Below, piece after piece: positions 1 to 9,985 of a stretch of 59,241 nucleotides of DNA (within the stretch, counting starts at the first letter, position 1; each line of letters begins with the position of its first letter). The position numbers and the translations under genes were made by a program. This DNA comes from Candidatus Absconditabacterales bacterium (GTDB lineage: Bacteria > Patescibacteriota > Gracilibacteria > Absconditabacterales > Absconditicoccaceae). The stretch is from the NCBI GenBank assembly GCA_025057375.1, contig JANWWO010000010.1, positions 1 to 59,241 on the forward strand. The letters run 5' to 3'. The notes beneath the pieces were generated by a model. The model was given only the letters and a program-made list of their open reading frames with translations. It was not told the origin of the DNA and made no database searches.

Positions 1-2854
1 TTGAACCAGATCCAAGAGGTGGCACATTGGTATGTGTCGTTGGTGTCACAGTCAAATAAGGATTTCTACAGATATTGCCATATGTATCAGCGACCATGCC
101 AGAGGGACATGTTGCTTGACATTGCCTATTGTGTGCAAAGAATCATGATGGACATGAGAACAGACATAATCCTTGATGCTCAACTTTGTCTGCTGGACAG
201 CCAGGTAGACAGGTTCCATTATCATTGACTGTTGCACTGGGACATACGTCTTGACAGATACCATTATGGTTTACTCTTGGCGCAGGACATTGATCAAGGC
301 ATGTTCCATTATTATTAACTTTGGGTGCTGGACATGATGTTTCACAGATCCCATCATTATTGACCCATCATGTTGGACAGACTGATTGACATTGATCAAG
401 GTATCTGACTGTTCCTGATGGACAGGTTGGTCAGGGAAGACATTGGTTGGTGAGTGTATTGAATAATTGTCATGGAGCACATGATCATGATGTTGTTATG
501 CTGCCTACTAATACATCTCATTTCAATGCAAAAGATCATGTCATCGTTGTAGAAATTGTGGATGGTGCTGTATAGATAAGGTTGTAAGCTCCTGATTGTA
601 CAACATTGATATTTGCTGGTCATGTGCCGATTATCGCTGATCATGAACGAAGTGTCCATCATCAAGGTAAGGTAAACAGTCATCCTGTTGATGTTGTGAG
701 TGTTTGAGTTCCTGTAGATGAAGGAGTTACTCAGGAAACAGTAAGTGGTGTGATTTGAAAATACCAAAGTCTACAAACGCCTGCGTCATTGACGGGTCTT
801 GCAACTGGGCAGGACGAAACACAGGTGGTGCCGTCTCTGAGTCCTGATGGACATGAAGACACACATTGTGTACCATTGAGAAATTGTCATGATGGGCAGC
901 TACTGGATGTGGTAATTGATCATGTTTGTACTTCACCTTTGAGCGCAAATATTCATGTCATTGTTGTAGAAATTGTGGATGGTGCTGTATAGATAAGGTT
1001 GTAAGCTCCTGATTGTACAACATTGATATTTGCTGGTCATGTCCCGATAATGACTGATCACGAACGAAGTGTCCATCATGCAGGAAGATTAAATAATCAT
1101 CCAGAAAATATAGTCAGTGTTTGTATGCCTGTTGATCAAGGAGCTACTCATGTTATAGTCAGTGGTGTGATCTGAAAGTGCCATTGTCTACAGATTCCAC
1201 CATCATTGACAGGTCTTGTGACTGGGCATGATGAGACACAGGTATTCCCGTCTCTGATTCCTGATGGACAAGAAGCGACACATTGTGTACCATTGATAAA
1301 TGTTCCTGTGGGACATACTGTGACACAGGTGTTTGTTGTGGTGTCAGTAAATGCTGGACATGTTCATGTACAGATTCCATTATTATTATAAGGTCTGGCA
1401 GCAGGGCAAGTTCGTACGCAGATATCGTTGTCTCTGAGTCCTGATGGACACGAAGACACACATTGTGTACCATTGAGAAATTGTCATGATGGGCAGCTAC
1501 TGGATGTGCTAATTGATCATGTTTGTACCTCACCCTTGAGCGCAAATATTCATGTCATCGTTGTAGAAATTGTGGATGGTGCTGTATAGATAAGGTTGTA
1601 AGCTCCTGATTGTACAACATTGATATTTGCTGGTCATGTGCCGATTATCGCTGATCATGAACGAAGCGTCCATCATCAAGGTAAGGTAAACAGTCATCCT
1701 GTTGATGTTGTGAGTGTTTGAGTTCCTGTAGATGAAGGAGTTACTCAGGAAACAGTAAGTGGTGTGATTTGAAAATACCAAAGTCTACAAACACCCGCAT
1801 CATTGACGGGTCTTGCGACTGGGCAGGATGAAACACAGGTGGTGCCGTCTCTGAGTCCTGATGGACACGAAGACACACACGTTCATCAATTATTGAACTG
1901 TGGATAAGTAAATGAACAGTTGGCAGTCGATCATCCATGACTTCCTTGACAGCTTCGTGTTCTGGTCGAACCACAGGTTGTTTGATTATTATCATTGATT
2001 TTTGTTCATGCATCACACGTTCATGCTGCAGTTCCACATACTCAGTTTATTGGTGTCACAGAACATCAGTATGTCTCGTAACATGACTCTATATACCCAC
2101 ACCCATCAGATCTGGTTCCCCGTCCACAGCTGTTAGAACAAGGTGATCGATTTGGTACACATGTTCCTCATCATCATCCTCCTCATCATCATGAACATGG
2201 TGCTGTCGTACACGATCTTATATTCCCACAATTACTAGTTTGAAATCCTATATTTCCGCCACAGGTTCCTTCACATGGTCCCCAGGAAGTGTCTGTACAT
2301 GTAGTACATCAGACTGTCTCGTAACATGACTCTGCATTCCCACATCCATCAGATCTGGTTCCCCGTCCACAGGTAGTAGAACAAGGTGATCGATTTGGCG
2401 TACATGTCCCTCCTCATCATCATCCTCCTCATCATCATCCTCCTCATCATCATCCTCCTCATCATCATCCTCCTCATCATCATGAACATGGTGCTGTCGT
2501 ACACGATCTTGTGTTCCCACAATTACTGGTTTGCGTACCAGGATTTCATCAACAGGTTCCTTCACATGGTCCCCAGGAAGTGTCTGTACATGTAGGTGTA
2601 CACATTGGATGATTCATTAATTGATATTGATCATCTAGCATACAATTTCATACAAGGTTTACTATAGCCGTACAACTTAATGTTGTTCATATACATCCAC
2701 AGTCGTCTGGACATCAATCCGCAGGTCAAAATGCCTCAACTGTTGTCGGGGTCACTGCTACTGTCGCAATCACAGCAAAGGGAACAATCTGTATGGGGAA
2801 ATGAGAGAGTAAAAGAACCAGACTCGAAAATGCGGAAAAAAGCTTTTTGGTCAT
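1..2854 (-). CDS. Giant secreted cysteine-rich repeat protein, N-terminal part (3' end beyond window)
   Basis: With TGA read as Gly the minus strand is open for 951 codons from ATG at 2854 to the window edge. The start is chosen because it begins a clear signal peptide (MTKKLFSAFSSLVLLL, then a second hydrophobic run ending near TVEAF). Next come two thrombospondin-1-like blocks (WGPCEGTCGG, SPCSTTCGRGTRSDGC), each with a polyglycine linker. Then follow three copies of a module that joins a beta-rich stretch (FQITPLTVSGV, ANINVVQSGAYNL) to furin/TNFR-like cysteine motifs (CPSGQFLNGTQCVSSCPSG), and finally tandem short Cys units such as CPAPKVNNNGTC. Regular C-x-P and N-G-x-C spacing implies many disulfides and an extracellular adhesin or stalk role, which is inference. 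The published family is not recognised. Both other minus frames and all plus frames carry TAA/TAG stops. Confidence 0.85.
535..1882 (-). repeat. Three near-identical ~330-bp in-gene direct repeats
   Basis: Copies lie at about 535-868, 952-1285 and 1549-1882. The shared string beginning ttgtagaaat starts at 547, 964 and 1561, giving offsets of 417 and 1014. Copies one and three are almost identical at the nucleotide level; the middle one has diverged around 1080-1160. In protein terms each copy is a beta-rich domain between CPSG..NGTQC cysteine motifs. Such identity suggests recent duplication or gene conversion and makes the region prone to assembly collapse. Confidence 0.85.
2408..2482 (-). 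repeat. Polyglycine tract built largely from recoded TGA codons
   Basis: On the minus strand this is five tandem copies of TGATGATGAGGAGGA (the last ends GGG): 25 consecutive glycine codons of which 15 are TGA. A shorter paralogous tract of nine glycines lies at 2165-2191 in the second thrombospondin-like block. The 15-bp unit is a micro/minisatellite, so tract length probably varies. The tract sits between Cys-rich blocks and probably acts as a flexible linker. Confidence 0.9.
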
Positions 2855-3072
2855 GAAGGTGAAAAAAATAAAAAATACACACTCGTGCAACTTATCTATA
2901 TACAAAAAATATTACCTTGTCAAATTTTTGGCTACAAAAAAAAAGATCCCCATAATAGTTTTTTCTCTTCTCCTCACCGATGTCACGCAAAATAGCTGCC
3001 ACCTCAATATCCTCTTGCAAACACATCAAAAAAAAACTATACTGATACTCGTGATTTATTTTTTTCTGACCT

Positions 3073-4431
3073 ATGACAGCGCTTCCTTCATCGTTTCTTC
3101 AGCTACTTTCTCGTATGGGTCGATCATCAAACGATATCATAGCATATGAACAAAGCTTCCGTCAATCTCTCCCCAAATCATGATTCCCTCTCACGGCTCG
3201 CTGTGGCAGTCAGTGGCACTCTTTTTTTCCTTGACGACAACGACAGCAATGACCATTCCAACTTCCCAATTCTCGATATATTGAGAGAGACGATCGTACG
3301 ATCCCCTTAGGTCTCACATGGCAGCACAAATATGGACTGTGGTATAGTCAAGAATATGCTGCAAGCATCCCTGCACAGATTCTCCCTGTCAAAAAAGGCG
3401 ATAGAATTCTTGATATGTGTGCATCTCCCTGAGGTAAAACAATCCAAATCCTCAATCGTCTCCATGAATGTGGCTGAGGAGAAATCATTGCCAATGAGCC
3501 AGATCGTCAGCGTTTGACTGTTTTACGTGACTCACTTCTTCGTATCTGACTGCCTCATCGATTTCTCCTCAGTAAACTTGGTCAAGCAATCACCAATGAC
3601 GATATAGGATGATATGTCGATAGCATCATTCTCGATGCTCCATGTTCATGAGAAGGGACGGCTTTCAAATCCCAATCAGCCCTGCTTTTTTGGCGTAGAG
3701 AAGATATCAATAATATCGTAGGGCTCCAAAAACAACTAATTACCAACGCACTCTCCCTCCTCAAACCATGATGACGATTGGTATATAGTACCTGCACAAT
3801 TAATCCATACGAAAATGAGGGCATTGTAGATTGGATGATCCAAACCTATGGTGACCAACTGTCCCTTGAGTCTCTTTCATTGCCCAATACAGATCCAGGA
3901 TGTCTCTCATGGGGAGAAGAATCTGACTGACGAACGTCGTATGCAGATCGCTGCATTCGCTGTCTCCCTCATCGTCACGGAACAGGATGATTTTTTGTTG
4001 CATTATGGAGAAAAAACAATACACATCTCTACACACAAAAACCACTCCCCGCATGATGACACAAACATGATACAGCTCTCACAGAGTTATTTGCGTATTT
4101 TGGATATCAATGAGCCAAACCTGATCATCTCTTGTCTATCGACGACATAATCGCTTACGGCTACTCAGCACATTCATCTATTCCTCTCGCAAAAAAGGTG
4201 CATACCCACTACATTCCTCTTCATGGGTTTGCACAACTCTATGGTCACGCATGTACAGATCACTGTATTGACATTGATAATCATCGTTATCAAGAACTCG
4301 TCACAACAGGAAGAACAGATAATAGAGAATGATATCAAGGTCGATACATTCTCCGTCGTGCGTGATGCGGACTCACCGTCGTCAAATGTGTCTGATGAGA
4401 TATGAAAGGGAAACTTCCGCAACGAAAATAG
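3073..4431 (+). CDS. NSUN/RsmF-family RNA (cytosine-5)-methyltransferase
   Basis: A 452-residue frame with TGA=Gly. SAM-binding motif DMCASPGGKT lies near residue 115 (its first glycine is TGA). The DAPCSGEG and STCTINPYENE motifs that carry the paired catalytic cysteines of NOL1/NOP2/Sun enzymes follow, then a C-terminal domain ending near VGGDMKGKLPQRK as in RsmF-type proteins. The enzyme should methylate C5 of a cytosine in rRNA or tRNA in the cytoplasm. An in-frame ATG at 2980 would add 31 residues with no family resemblance, so ATG 3073 (MTALPSSFLQLL) is preferred. A CGA at 4342 sits where RsmF-like C-terminal domains often have Trp. It is divergent from the surface-protein gene, with 218 bp between them. 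Confidence 0.85.
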
Positions 4432-4504
4432 AGAAAACCTACCATACTCATCCATCATGTCCGTCTCTTTTTTTTCTCTCATTTTTATTGTTTTTTTCTC
4501 TCCT

Positions 4505-5278
4505 ATGAACCCTTACGAAAAACTCTGTTGAGTAGGATATAAAGATCGTGCCCCTCTCGCATTTCTCGATCATCTTTTCACCAAGATTGATGAACATATT
4601 GGGCGATGATGAAGAGTATTAATCCTTACTCTTACCAAAAAATCATCAGAAGAAATTACTAATTTTTTCTTGAGTAAAGGATACAAAGCATTTTATTTGC
4701 ATAGTGAAATTGATACTCTCAAACGTTGGGATATCTTGAAAAACCTCAGAAATGGAACAATCGATATCTTGGTGGGAATAAATTTATTGAGAGAAGGAAT
4801 TGATCTTCCCGAAGTGAGTCTAATTGCAGTACTTGATGCAGACAAAGAATGATTTTTGAGATCCAAAACATCCTTAATCCAAATTATTGGGCGCGCAGCG
4901 AGAAATCCTCGTGGCGAAGTTATTTTGTATGCAGATACATTTACATGATCAATTATCGAGTCAATCCACGAAACCCAAAGAAGAAGACATATCCAAGAAG
5001 CATATAACCGTCAACATGGAATCGAACCTATGCAAGCTATTTCAAATATCAAAAATCTCGAAACAGTCAAAAATGACGACAACCTAACGCAAAACTTTGC
5101 AGCACCTACAAACCATCATACAACAAAAAAACTCAAACGTATGACAGCAAAAGAAAAAAACCTCATCCATGATGACCTCAAAAAACAACTAAATGAAGCG
5201 ATACAAACACGAGATTTTGAACGTGCAGTGATAATTAGAGACCAAATCAAAGCTCTCGTTGGTAACGATGAATCCTAA
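4505..5278 (+). CDS. uvrB: Stand-alone C-terminal half of excinuclease UvrB
   Basis: 257 residues aligning with roughly residues 410-670 of normal UvrB. Visible landmarks are [44 protein letters not shown] (glycine encoded by TGA), [12 protein letters not shown], and a C-terminal UVR domain ([13 protein letters not shown]) that contacts UvrC. The N-terminal ATPase half, including Walker A and the beta-hairpin needed for damage verification, is absent, and the preceding bases belong to the methyltransferase gene. The start is ATG 4505 (MNPYEKLC); ATG 4458 would add a hydrophobic leader. Either a truncated remnant or half of a split uvrB whose other part lies elsewhere. The stop overlaps the convergent gene's stop. 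Confidence 0.85.
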
Positions 5279-5730
5279 AAAAACAATTTTTGGTGCAAAA
5301 GGCGCCATTTAAGCTCAATAAGATACTTCCATTCCTCTGAAGCAGGACGATACGTAATAGTGGTCTGTGCAAGAGGCAAGACAGCTCATGATATTGATTC
5401 TGTATTGGGAAGGTCTTCCTGTGTTGTCGCACCAAACACCACCACAACCTCTCATGGCAAATATCTTCCATTCTCATGACCCAAAAAATACGGAGAAAAG
5501 TCTGACAACAAGTAAGGTTCCATAAATCTTTGCGTGTACGCAATTTGTTCTTGCAGTGTTGCATATTTGATCTTTTCTGTTTGAATAGTATTGGTCAAAA
5601 TGAGATAGTTATTGAGTGTCTTAATAATCGTAAACATAAAAAAAATATTGAAAAAAAAGAGTAGATAGACCAATGTCCTCTTATATGTTTCAAAAAATTT
5701 TTGTAGTGTCTGCACGATGATACAAAACAA
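5275..5730 (-). CDS. DivIC/FtsB-like septum protein (probable)
   Basis: 151 residues: a short cytoplasmic N-terminus, one membrane helix (about residues 19-41, LVYLLFFFNIFFMFTIIKTL), a short coiled-coil-like stretch (TEKIKYATLQEQIAYTQRF), then a C-terminal region with GRYLPGEVVVVFG. This resembles the 'arexLgmvkpGE' segment of DivIC/FtsB septum-formation initiators that bridge FtsL to the divisome. Topology and size fit; sequence similarity is weak. It starts 13 bp after the upstream flavoprotein gene's stop, so they are probably co-transcribed. Its stop overlaps the uvrB-fragment stop tail to tail. Confidence 0.5.
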
Positions 5731-5743
5731 AAAAAATAAAAAT

Positions 5744-6442
5744 CTACCAGGCTTCTGTCAAAATATGAGATCACCCACGTTGCACAATCAAATTCTTCAA
5801 CGATTGAACAACAGGGCGAGATCAACACACATATCGCTCGGTCTCGGATGTCACATCAAGGGCATCCAAAAAATCGCTAATACGTCCCTGCGACCACCAA
5901 GGTCAATCTCCTACCTCACGTGACAAACAAAGTCTTTTTTTTTTCGTAGGATTATCTTCAAAAAAAGAGCGCAAAAATGGATATAGAGCATCCTGGGTAC
6001 GTTCTCCATACAAAAAATATGAATCTGATTTCTGGGGATGTGCGTGATACAAAGCTCGTATTGGTGCAAGTCATGATCATGTTGCTAAAAAAACAGCTGG
6101 ACGAGAACTTTGTAGCCCAAAATGTCCAAGCGGCATACGCAGATGAACCTCATCACCAATTGCTGCCATACGTACAAATCGATCTGATACTCATCCTTCT
6201 CCTTCTCTTTTAATACCAAGTGTCAGTGTTTGATCGCTGATCATCTGAGAAGGCAGAGAAGCGATAGAATACGGATTACTAAGCGGTTTCCCATTGGCTC
6301 TTACACGATGAGGAATCGTCACGAAAACAAATTGTCCAGGTAAAAAATCAATCACACGATCACAGACAAGTGTCACTCGAACACTCTCTCAATCTCATGA
6401 ATACTGACAATCTCTTATATAAGCACAACAATCGATAAGCAT
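5744..6442 (-). CDS. Ferredoxin-NAD(P)H reductase-like FAD oxidoreductase
   Basis: 232 residues in one TGA=Gly frame. The N-terminal beta-barrel holds the FAD motif (FLPGQFVFVTIP, then NPYSIASLP, the R-x-Y-S-type flavin motif with Asn in place of Arg). The C-terminal Rossmann part has TGSGLAPIRAL and ends YVCGSRPVVQSLKNL...EAW, matching the CG-P and terminal aromatic region of FNR-family enzymes. It should move electrons between NAD(P)H and a small carrier or quinone. The physiological partner cannot be told. It is followed 13 bp later by the DivIC-like gene. Confidence 0.75.
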
Positions 6443-6532
6443 AGAGCCTATAAAATAAAAAACTATTAGTCATAGAAAACATATAGAACTTTTGAAGTAT
6501 TTTTCAAGCAAAAATTTTTGATAAAAAAAAAT

Positions 6533-6604
6533 TGACCCAGCCAGGAGTCGAACCTGGATCTCAGTCTTCGCAGGACTGTGTCCTATCCATTGAACGACAG
6601 GATC
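6533..6604 (-). tRNA. tRNA-Arg, anticodon GCG
   Basis: A 72-nt cloverleaf: acceptor GATCCTG/CTGGGTC with one T-T mismatch, D stem GTTC/GGAC with A20 in the loop as usual for tRNA-Arg, anticodon stem CAGTC/GACTG, seven-base loop CTGCGAA giving anticodon GCG, T arm CCAGG-TTCGACT-CCTGG, discriminator A, no encoded CCA. Most bacteria use ACG, which becomes ICG and reads CGU, CGC and CGA. A GCG anticodon reads only CGC and CGU, leaving CGA unread, as expected if CGA is reassigned. Confidence 0.9.
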
Positions 6605-6630
6605 AAAAAACAACATACAACAAGAATATG

Positions 6631-7047
6631 TTAGACAAGATCAATATGATCTGGTGCATCATCAGATGGATGTTTTGGTTGAACAACCTTAGATTGATCT
6701 TGGTTAAGATGACGCTCAAGATCCTCATTTACTCACGAAAAAAAAAGAGCTAAATCTGCTACTTTTGCACTTCACTGCTTAAAAAGATAATAGTACCTTG
6801 ATAACTCAGATACCACATTAGCAAGATCTCAATGTTTTTTGGTACTAGTGAGAACTGACTCTTTGAGAATGGCATTTTGTGCACGCAATTCATCATTTTC
6901 TTTGTGCAACTGTGTCACTTGTGATGTCAATGTAGCATTTGTTTCTCTCAATGACAGGACAATTCCTCTATCTTGAAACCTAAAATAAAAGAATGCATAT
7001 CAACATCATAGTCCAAGAAAAAACGAAAGCATTATTCGAGCAACCAT
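6631..7047 (-). CDS. Small membrane-anchored coiled-coil protein
   Basis: 138 residues, four TGA codons read as Gly. The N-terminal helix is MVARIMLSFFLGLGCGYAFF. A heptad-rich stretch follows (about residues 32-66: SLRETNATLTSQVTQLHKEN...), then a mixed C-terminal region ending DAPDHIDLV. The architecture resembles small CPR envelope or divisome spacers. No family is recognised. It lies 26 bp upstream of the tRNA-Arg gene and 70 bp downstream of HU on the same strand. Confidence 0.65.
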
Positions 7048-7117
7048 GAAGAGACAACATGATACAAAAAAAAACGGATATGCAAAACATGTTTCCATAC
7101 CCGCTTAAAAAAAATAG

Positions 7118-7402
7118 TTATTTAGACTTTCTTACTGCAGCTTTAAATTCACTTCCTACCTTAAATGTAGCAACATTCATTGCTGGGATTTTGATTTTTT
7201 GTGAAGGATTTTGTGGATTTACACCTGTTTTTGCTTCTCTTCTACTTCTAGCAAATGTCCCAAATCCTTGGATTCTTACTGCATCACCTTTTGCAACTGA
7301 ATCAACAACAACACTAATAAAACCATTAAGCATGTCAGATGCAGCTTTTTTTGAAACATTAAGCATTTGAGCTAATTTAGCAATAAGTTCAGTTTTGTTC
7401 AT
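7118..7402 (-). CDS. HU/IHF-family DNA-binding protein
   Basis: 94 residues, the usual HU length. The sequence starts MNKTELIAKLAQ, has the dimerisation helices and the GFGTF turn (IQGFGTFARSRR), and a minor-groove arm region around NPQNPSQKIKIPA. All arginines in the arm are AGA codons. It bends and compacts DNA as a dimer. The longer reading from 7444 adds a hydrophobic leader not found in HU, so the ATG at 7402 is chosen. No TGA codon is used in this small abundant protein. Confidence 0.95.
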   Translation of the reverse strand: MNKTELIAKLAQMLNVSKKAASDMLNGFISVVVDSVAKGDAVRIQGFGTFARSRREAKTGVNPQNPSQKIKIPAMNVATFKVGSEFKAAVRKSK

Positions 7403-7771
7403 GGAAATAAGAAAAAAAGAAATAAAAAAAATACCAGCATTCAACAGTGGGTTTATAGCTATTTTTTTTTATTTTGCAAGAGAATATAAGGAAAATCAAC
7501 GACAATCGTCCATTACTTAAGACAAAAAAAATCCTAAAAAAAACGCTAAAACAAGGTGATACCTATAAAAAAATACAAGACAAATCCATAGAAAAACGAT
7601 AGCAACTATTGTACTTTTGACCAGCTAATCATACTTTTTTTCTATCATACAAAAGACATTTTCCAAATTTATGAATAAATAAAACATCTAGCTAAATTCA
7701 TAACAACAATTAAAAATAATGCTACATATATTAATAATATATATTAACAAATAAACCGATACAAACCACTA
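7403..7771. other. AT-rich intergenic region upstream of HU
   Basis: 369 bases with many T/A runs and no open frame of note on either strand. It must hold the HU promoter (minus) and the end of the PriA-like transcript. No strong hairpin terminator was seen. Confidence 0.6.
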
Positions 7772-8449
7772 TTACATAACACAGTCAACAGTCCATCACC
7801 ATGAGGCACAGAGCAACGCCTCATGGACAGGATCAATCCATGGAGATCTTCTACGAACATAATACTCATTCCGTGGATAATAAACAACAATATGACGAAC
7901 CCACCACCAATCACGAAACAAGCCTGCACCCGTTGTCAGAATAATAGATTTCTTACCTGCACATAGTTCTTTATAGACGGTTCCCTGGGTAGATTCAGAC
8001 AACGATGGCGTCAACACAACACAGGCAGGGTGATGAACCAAATCTCCCATAACAGAATACATAATCCATTGATTGGGAAATAAAAGAAGCTGTTGTCAAG
8101 AATACTCAGAGCATACAAAAGGTTTTCCCTCGAAATCAGTAATATGATTACACGATTGAAGAGACTTTGGGAGACGATGTAATGATGATAACTTTTTTGT
8201 TTTTTTATCATCAATCAATCCTACAATATCATCAACCGAAGAAGGATAATGAAACAACGAAAAAAGTGACACAAACGAAGTATACCAACGGAAAACCATT
8301 CCTACCATCCAATCAATAGTATGAGAAGATACAAGACGACCCAGTACATGCCACTGATCATCCGCCTCACGACACTCACCACCAAAACGAGCCAGACGTT
8401 TATCATCTCAGAGCACAAGCCACACTGTCACACCATGACATAAAACCAT
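7772..8449 (-). CDS. PriA-like (primosomal protein N') fragment, uncertain
   Basis: 225 residues, TGA=Gly. The order of segments resembles the N-terminal half and first helicase motifs of bacterial PriA: a DNA-binding-like region (HVLGRLVSSHTIDWMVGMV), a hydrophobic segment GQQLLLFPNQWIM, then CAGKKSIILTTGAGLF, which parallels the 'G...IviGtRSAlF' part, and HIVVYYPRNEYYVRRRSPW, which parallels the motif with the exposed Tyr-Lys and P-x-Y. A clear Walker A is not visible and the C-terminal half is absent. It may be a reduced CPR-specific homologue or a truncated gene. ATG 8449 is the first in-frame start. Confidence 0.4.
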
Positions 8450-8691
8450 TCACTGTACCAATTTCGTCTTGCAATTACTTAAAAAAAGTATATTATCACG
8501 TCAATTTTTGACGCCTATTTGTACACAATACATTCCCTATAGATATAATAAAAAACGCCTATCGTGAAGAATATACATACATCACAATTTTCTTCGCATA
8601 GTATACATCTTTTTTCTATTTTCACTTCATATATTCTTTATATTAATTATTCTTTTTCTTTATATTAATGGTTCTTTATACTAATAATCAT

Positions 8692-9930
8692 ATGTCATCA
8701 CTTCTTTGTTGCCTTGCTCCGATGGACTGATTTACTGATGCAGCATGTCGTTCAATATTTTTTCGCATACGAAAACAATACGGAAATCACACAAAAACGC
8801 AATATAAAATGCGAACAGAATTTATGAATGCAGATGGGTATCTCAGACAACCCTCGAGAATTGTCCATCATCTCCTTTCATGCTCCGACACACCTTACCC
8901 TATTGTCCAAATTTACGGAGGGAACAGAGAAACACTTGTAGAGGCGTGTCATGATATCTGTCGCAAGTACCCTTTTTTTCCAGGGATTGAGCTCAATATT
9001 TGATGCCCGTCTCCAAGCGTCATGAGCTGTGAGGCGGGAGCTGGGATGATGAAAGATAAAGCCAAGACGCTGGAAACAGTAAAACAGATGAGCGAAGCAT
9101 GTGCTACATATGGGATGCCCTTTTCTATCAAAACCAGACTTGGACTGACGAGCAATGATAAACAAGATCAAATCGATTTTATCCATCGTGCAGTTCCTTA
9201 TTGTTCGATGATTTCTGTGCATGCCAGGACATTCAAACAGGGACATAGTGGAGACGTCGATCGAGAGACCCTATATCAAATCAAAGAGCACTTTGGTGAT
9301 ACAATAACCTTGATCGGTAATGGTGGCATCACCTCACGAGACGATATGCGATCCAAAGCAAAAAATCTGGATGGTATAATGATCGCCCAAGCTGCGATTG
9401 CCAATCCTTGGATTTTTACTCCCCATATCCCAACCCCACAGGACAGATACGATATCATCAAAGATCATTTTCTTTTGATGCTTGGGCAAGAACACTGGAT
9501 GAATGAACAAAAAAAAATCTTGACCGACGACCCCACAAGCGTTTTGATGATGCCTTCAACAGATGAATTGCGTTCACGTTGAGTTGCCGTCAAACAATCG
9601 TATGCTGACCAAAAACTTTTTTCTGTCCTCGAATATCGTAAGCATCTCTTTGGGTATCTCAAAACACTGGTATGAGCAAAAGATCTCAAAGTCAAACTTG
9701 CAACCATCACTGATCCAAATCACGTCAGCGATGCACTTGATGAGTTTTTTTGCAAATTGAGCGTCATAGAAATGAATCTGTCTAATCGTTGAGAATCACC
9801 TATCAAAAAAATACTGCATCGTTCTACGAACCTATCCCACACGCAATATAGCAATCAAAAGCATCCACATCACTTCCGTATACATCTCCATGAAAGCTCA
9901 TCTTATACAGAAACAGACACCTCATTATAG
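8692..9930 (+). CDS. dus: tRNA-dihydrouridine synthase
   Basis: 412 residues. N-terminal FMN-binding motif CCLAPMDGFTDAACRS (Gly of MDG is TGA), then MNADGYL, QIYGGNRE, the active-site LNIGCPSPSV, KTRLGL, the phosphate-binding SVHARTFKQGHSGD, and TLIGNGGITS...DGIMIAQAAIANPWIF. It reduces specific uridines in tRNA with NAD(P)H via FMN. The usual MIgRG motif reads MIAQA, so a common Arg is missing. The C-terminus runs about 80 residues past the usual end. CGA at 9262 lies in GDVD-CGA-ETL, where Dus proteins have ADW, supporting Trp. The start is the ATG that places LAPMDG at the usual distance. Confidence 0.9.
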
Positions 9931-9985
9931 CAAAATTATAGCAAACATTATCATCTTTCATACTTTTTACTTTCTCTCTCACTGC

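Noticed and set aside
2405-2490. CRISPR-like or microsatellite array
   Set aside because: The 15-bp units have no spacers and are in frame inside a coding sequence.
2248-2565. Minus-strand Asp/Glu-repeat ORF over the same tract
   Set aside because: Same strand but shifted frame; the true frame has conserved Cys spacing and continues for 951 codons with TGA=Gly.
2386-2595. Plus-strand frame encoding poly-Ile/Leu repeats (MIDLAYMSLLIIILLIIILL...)
   Set aside because: It is the antisense shadow of the minus-strand TGA/GGA polyglycine tract.
8809-9582. Dus as two short separate ORFs
   Set aside because: They are one gene split only by TGA codons that encode conserved glycines.
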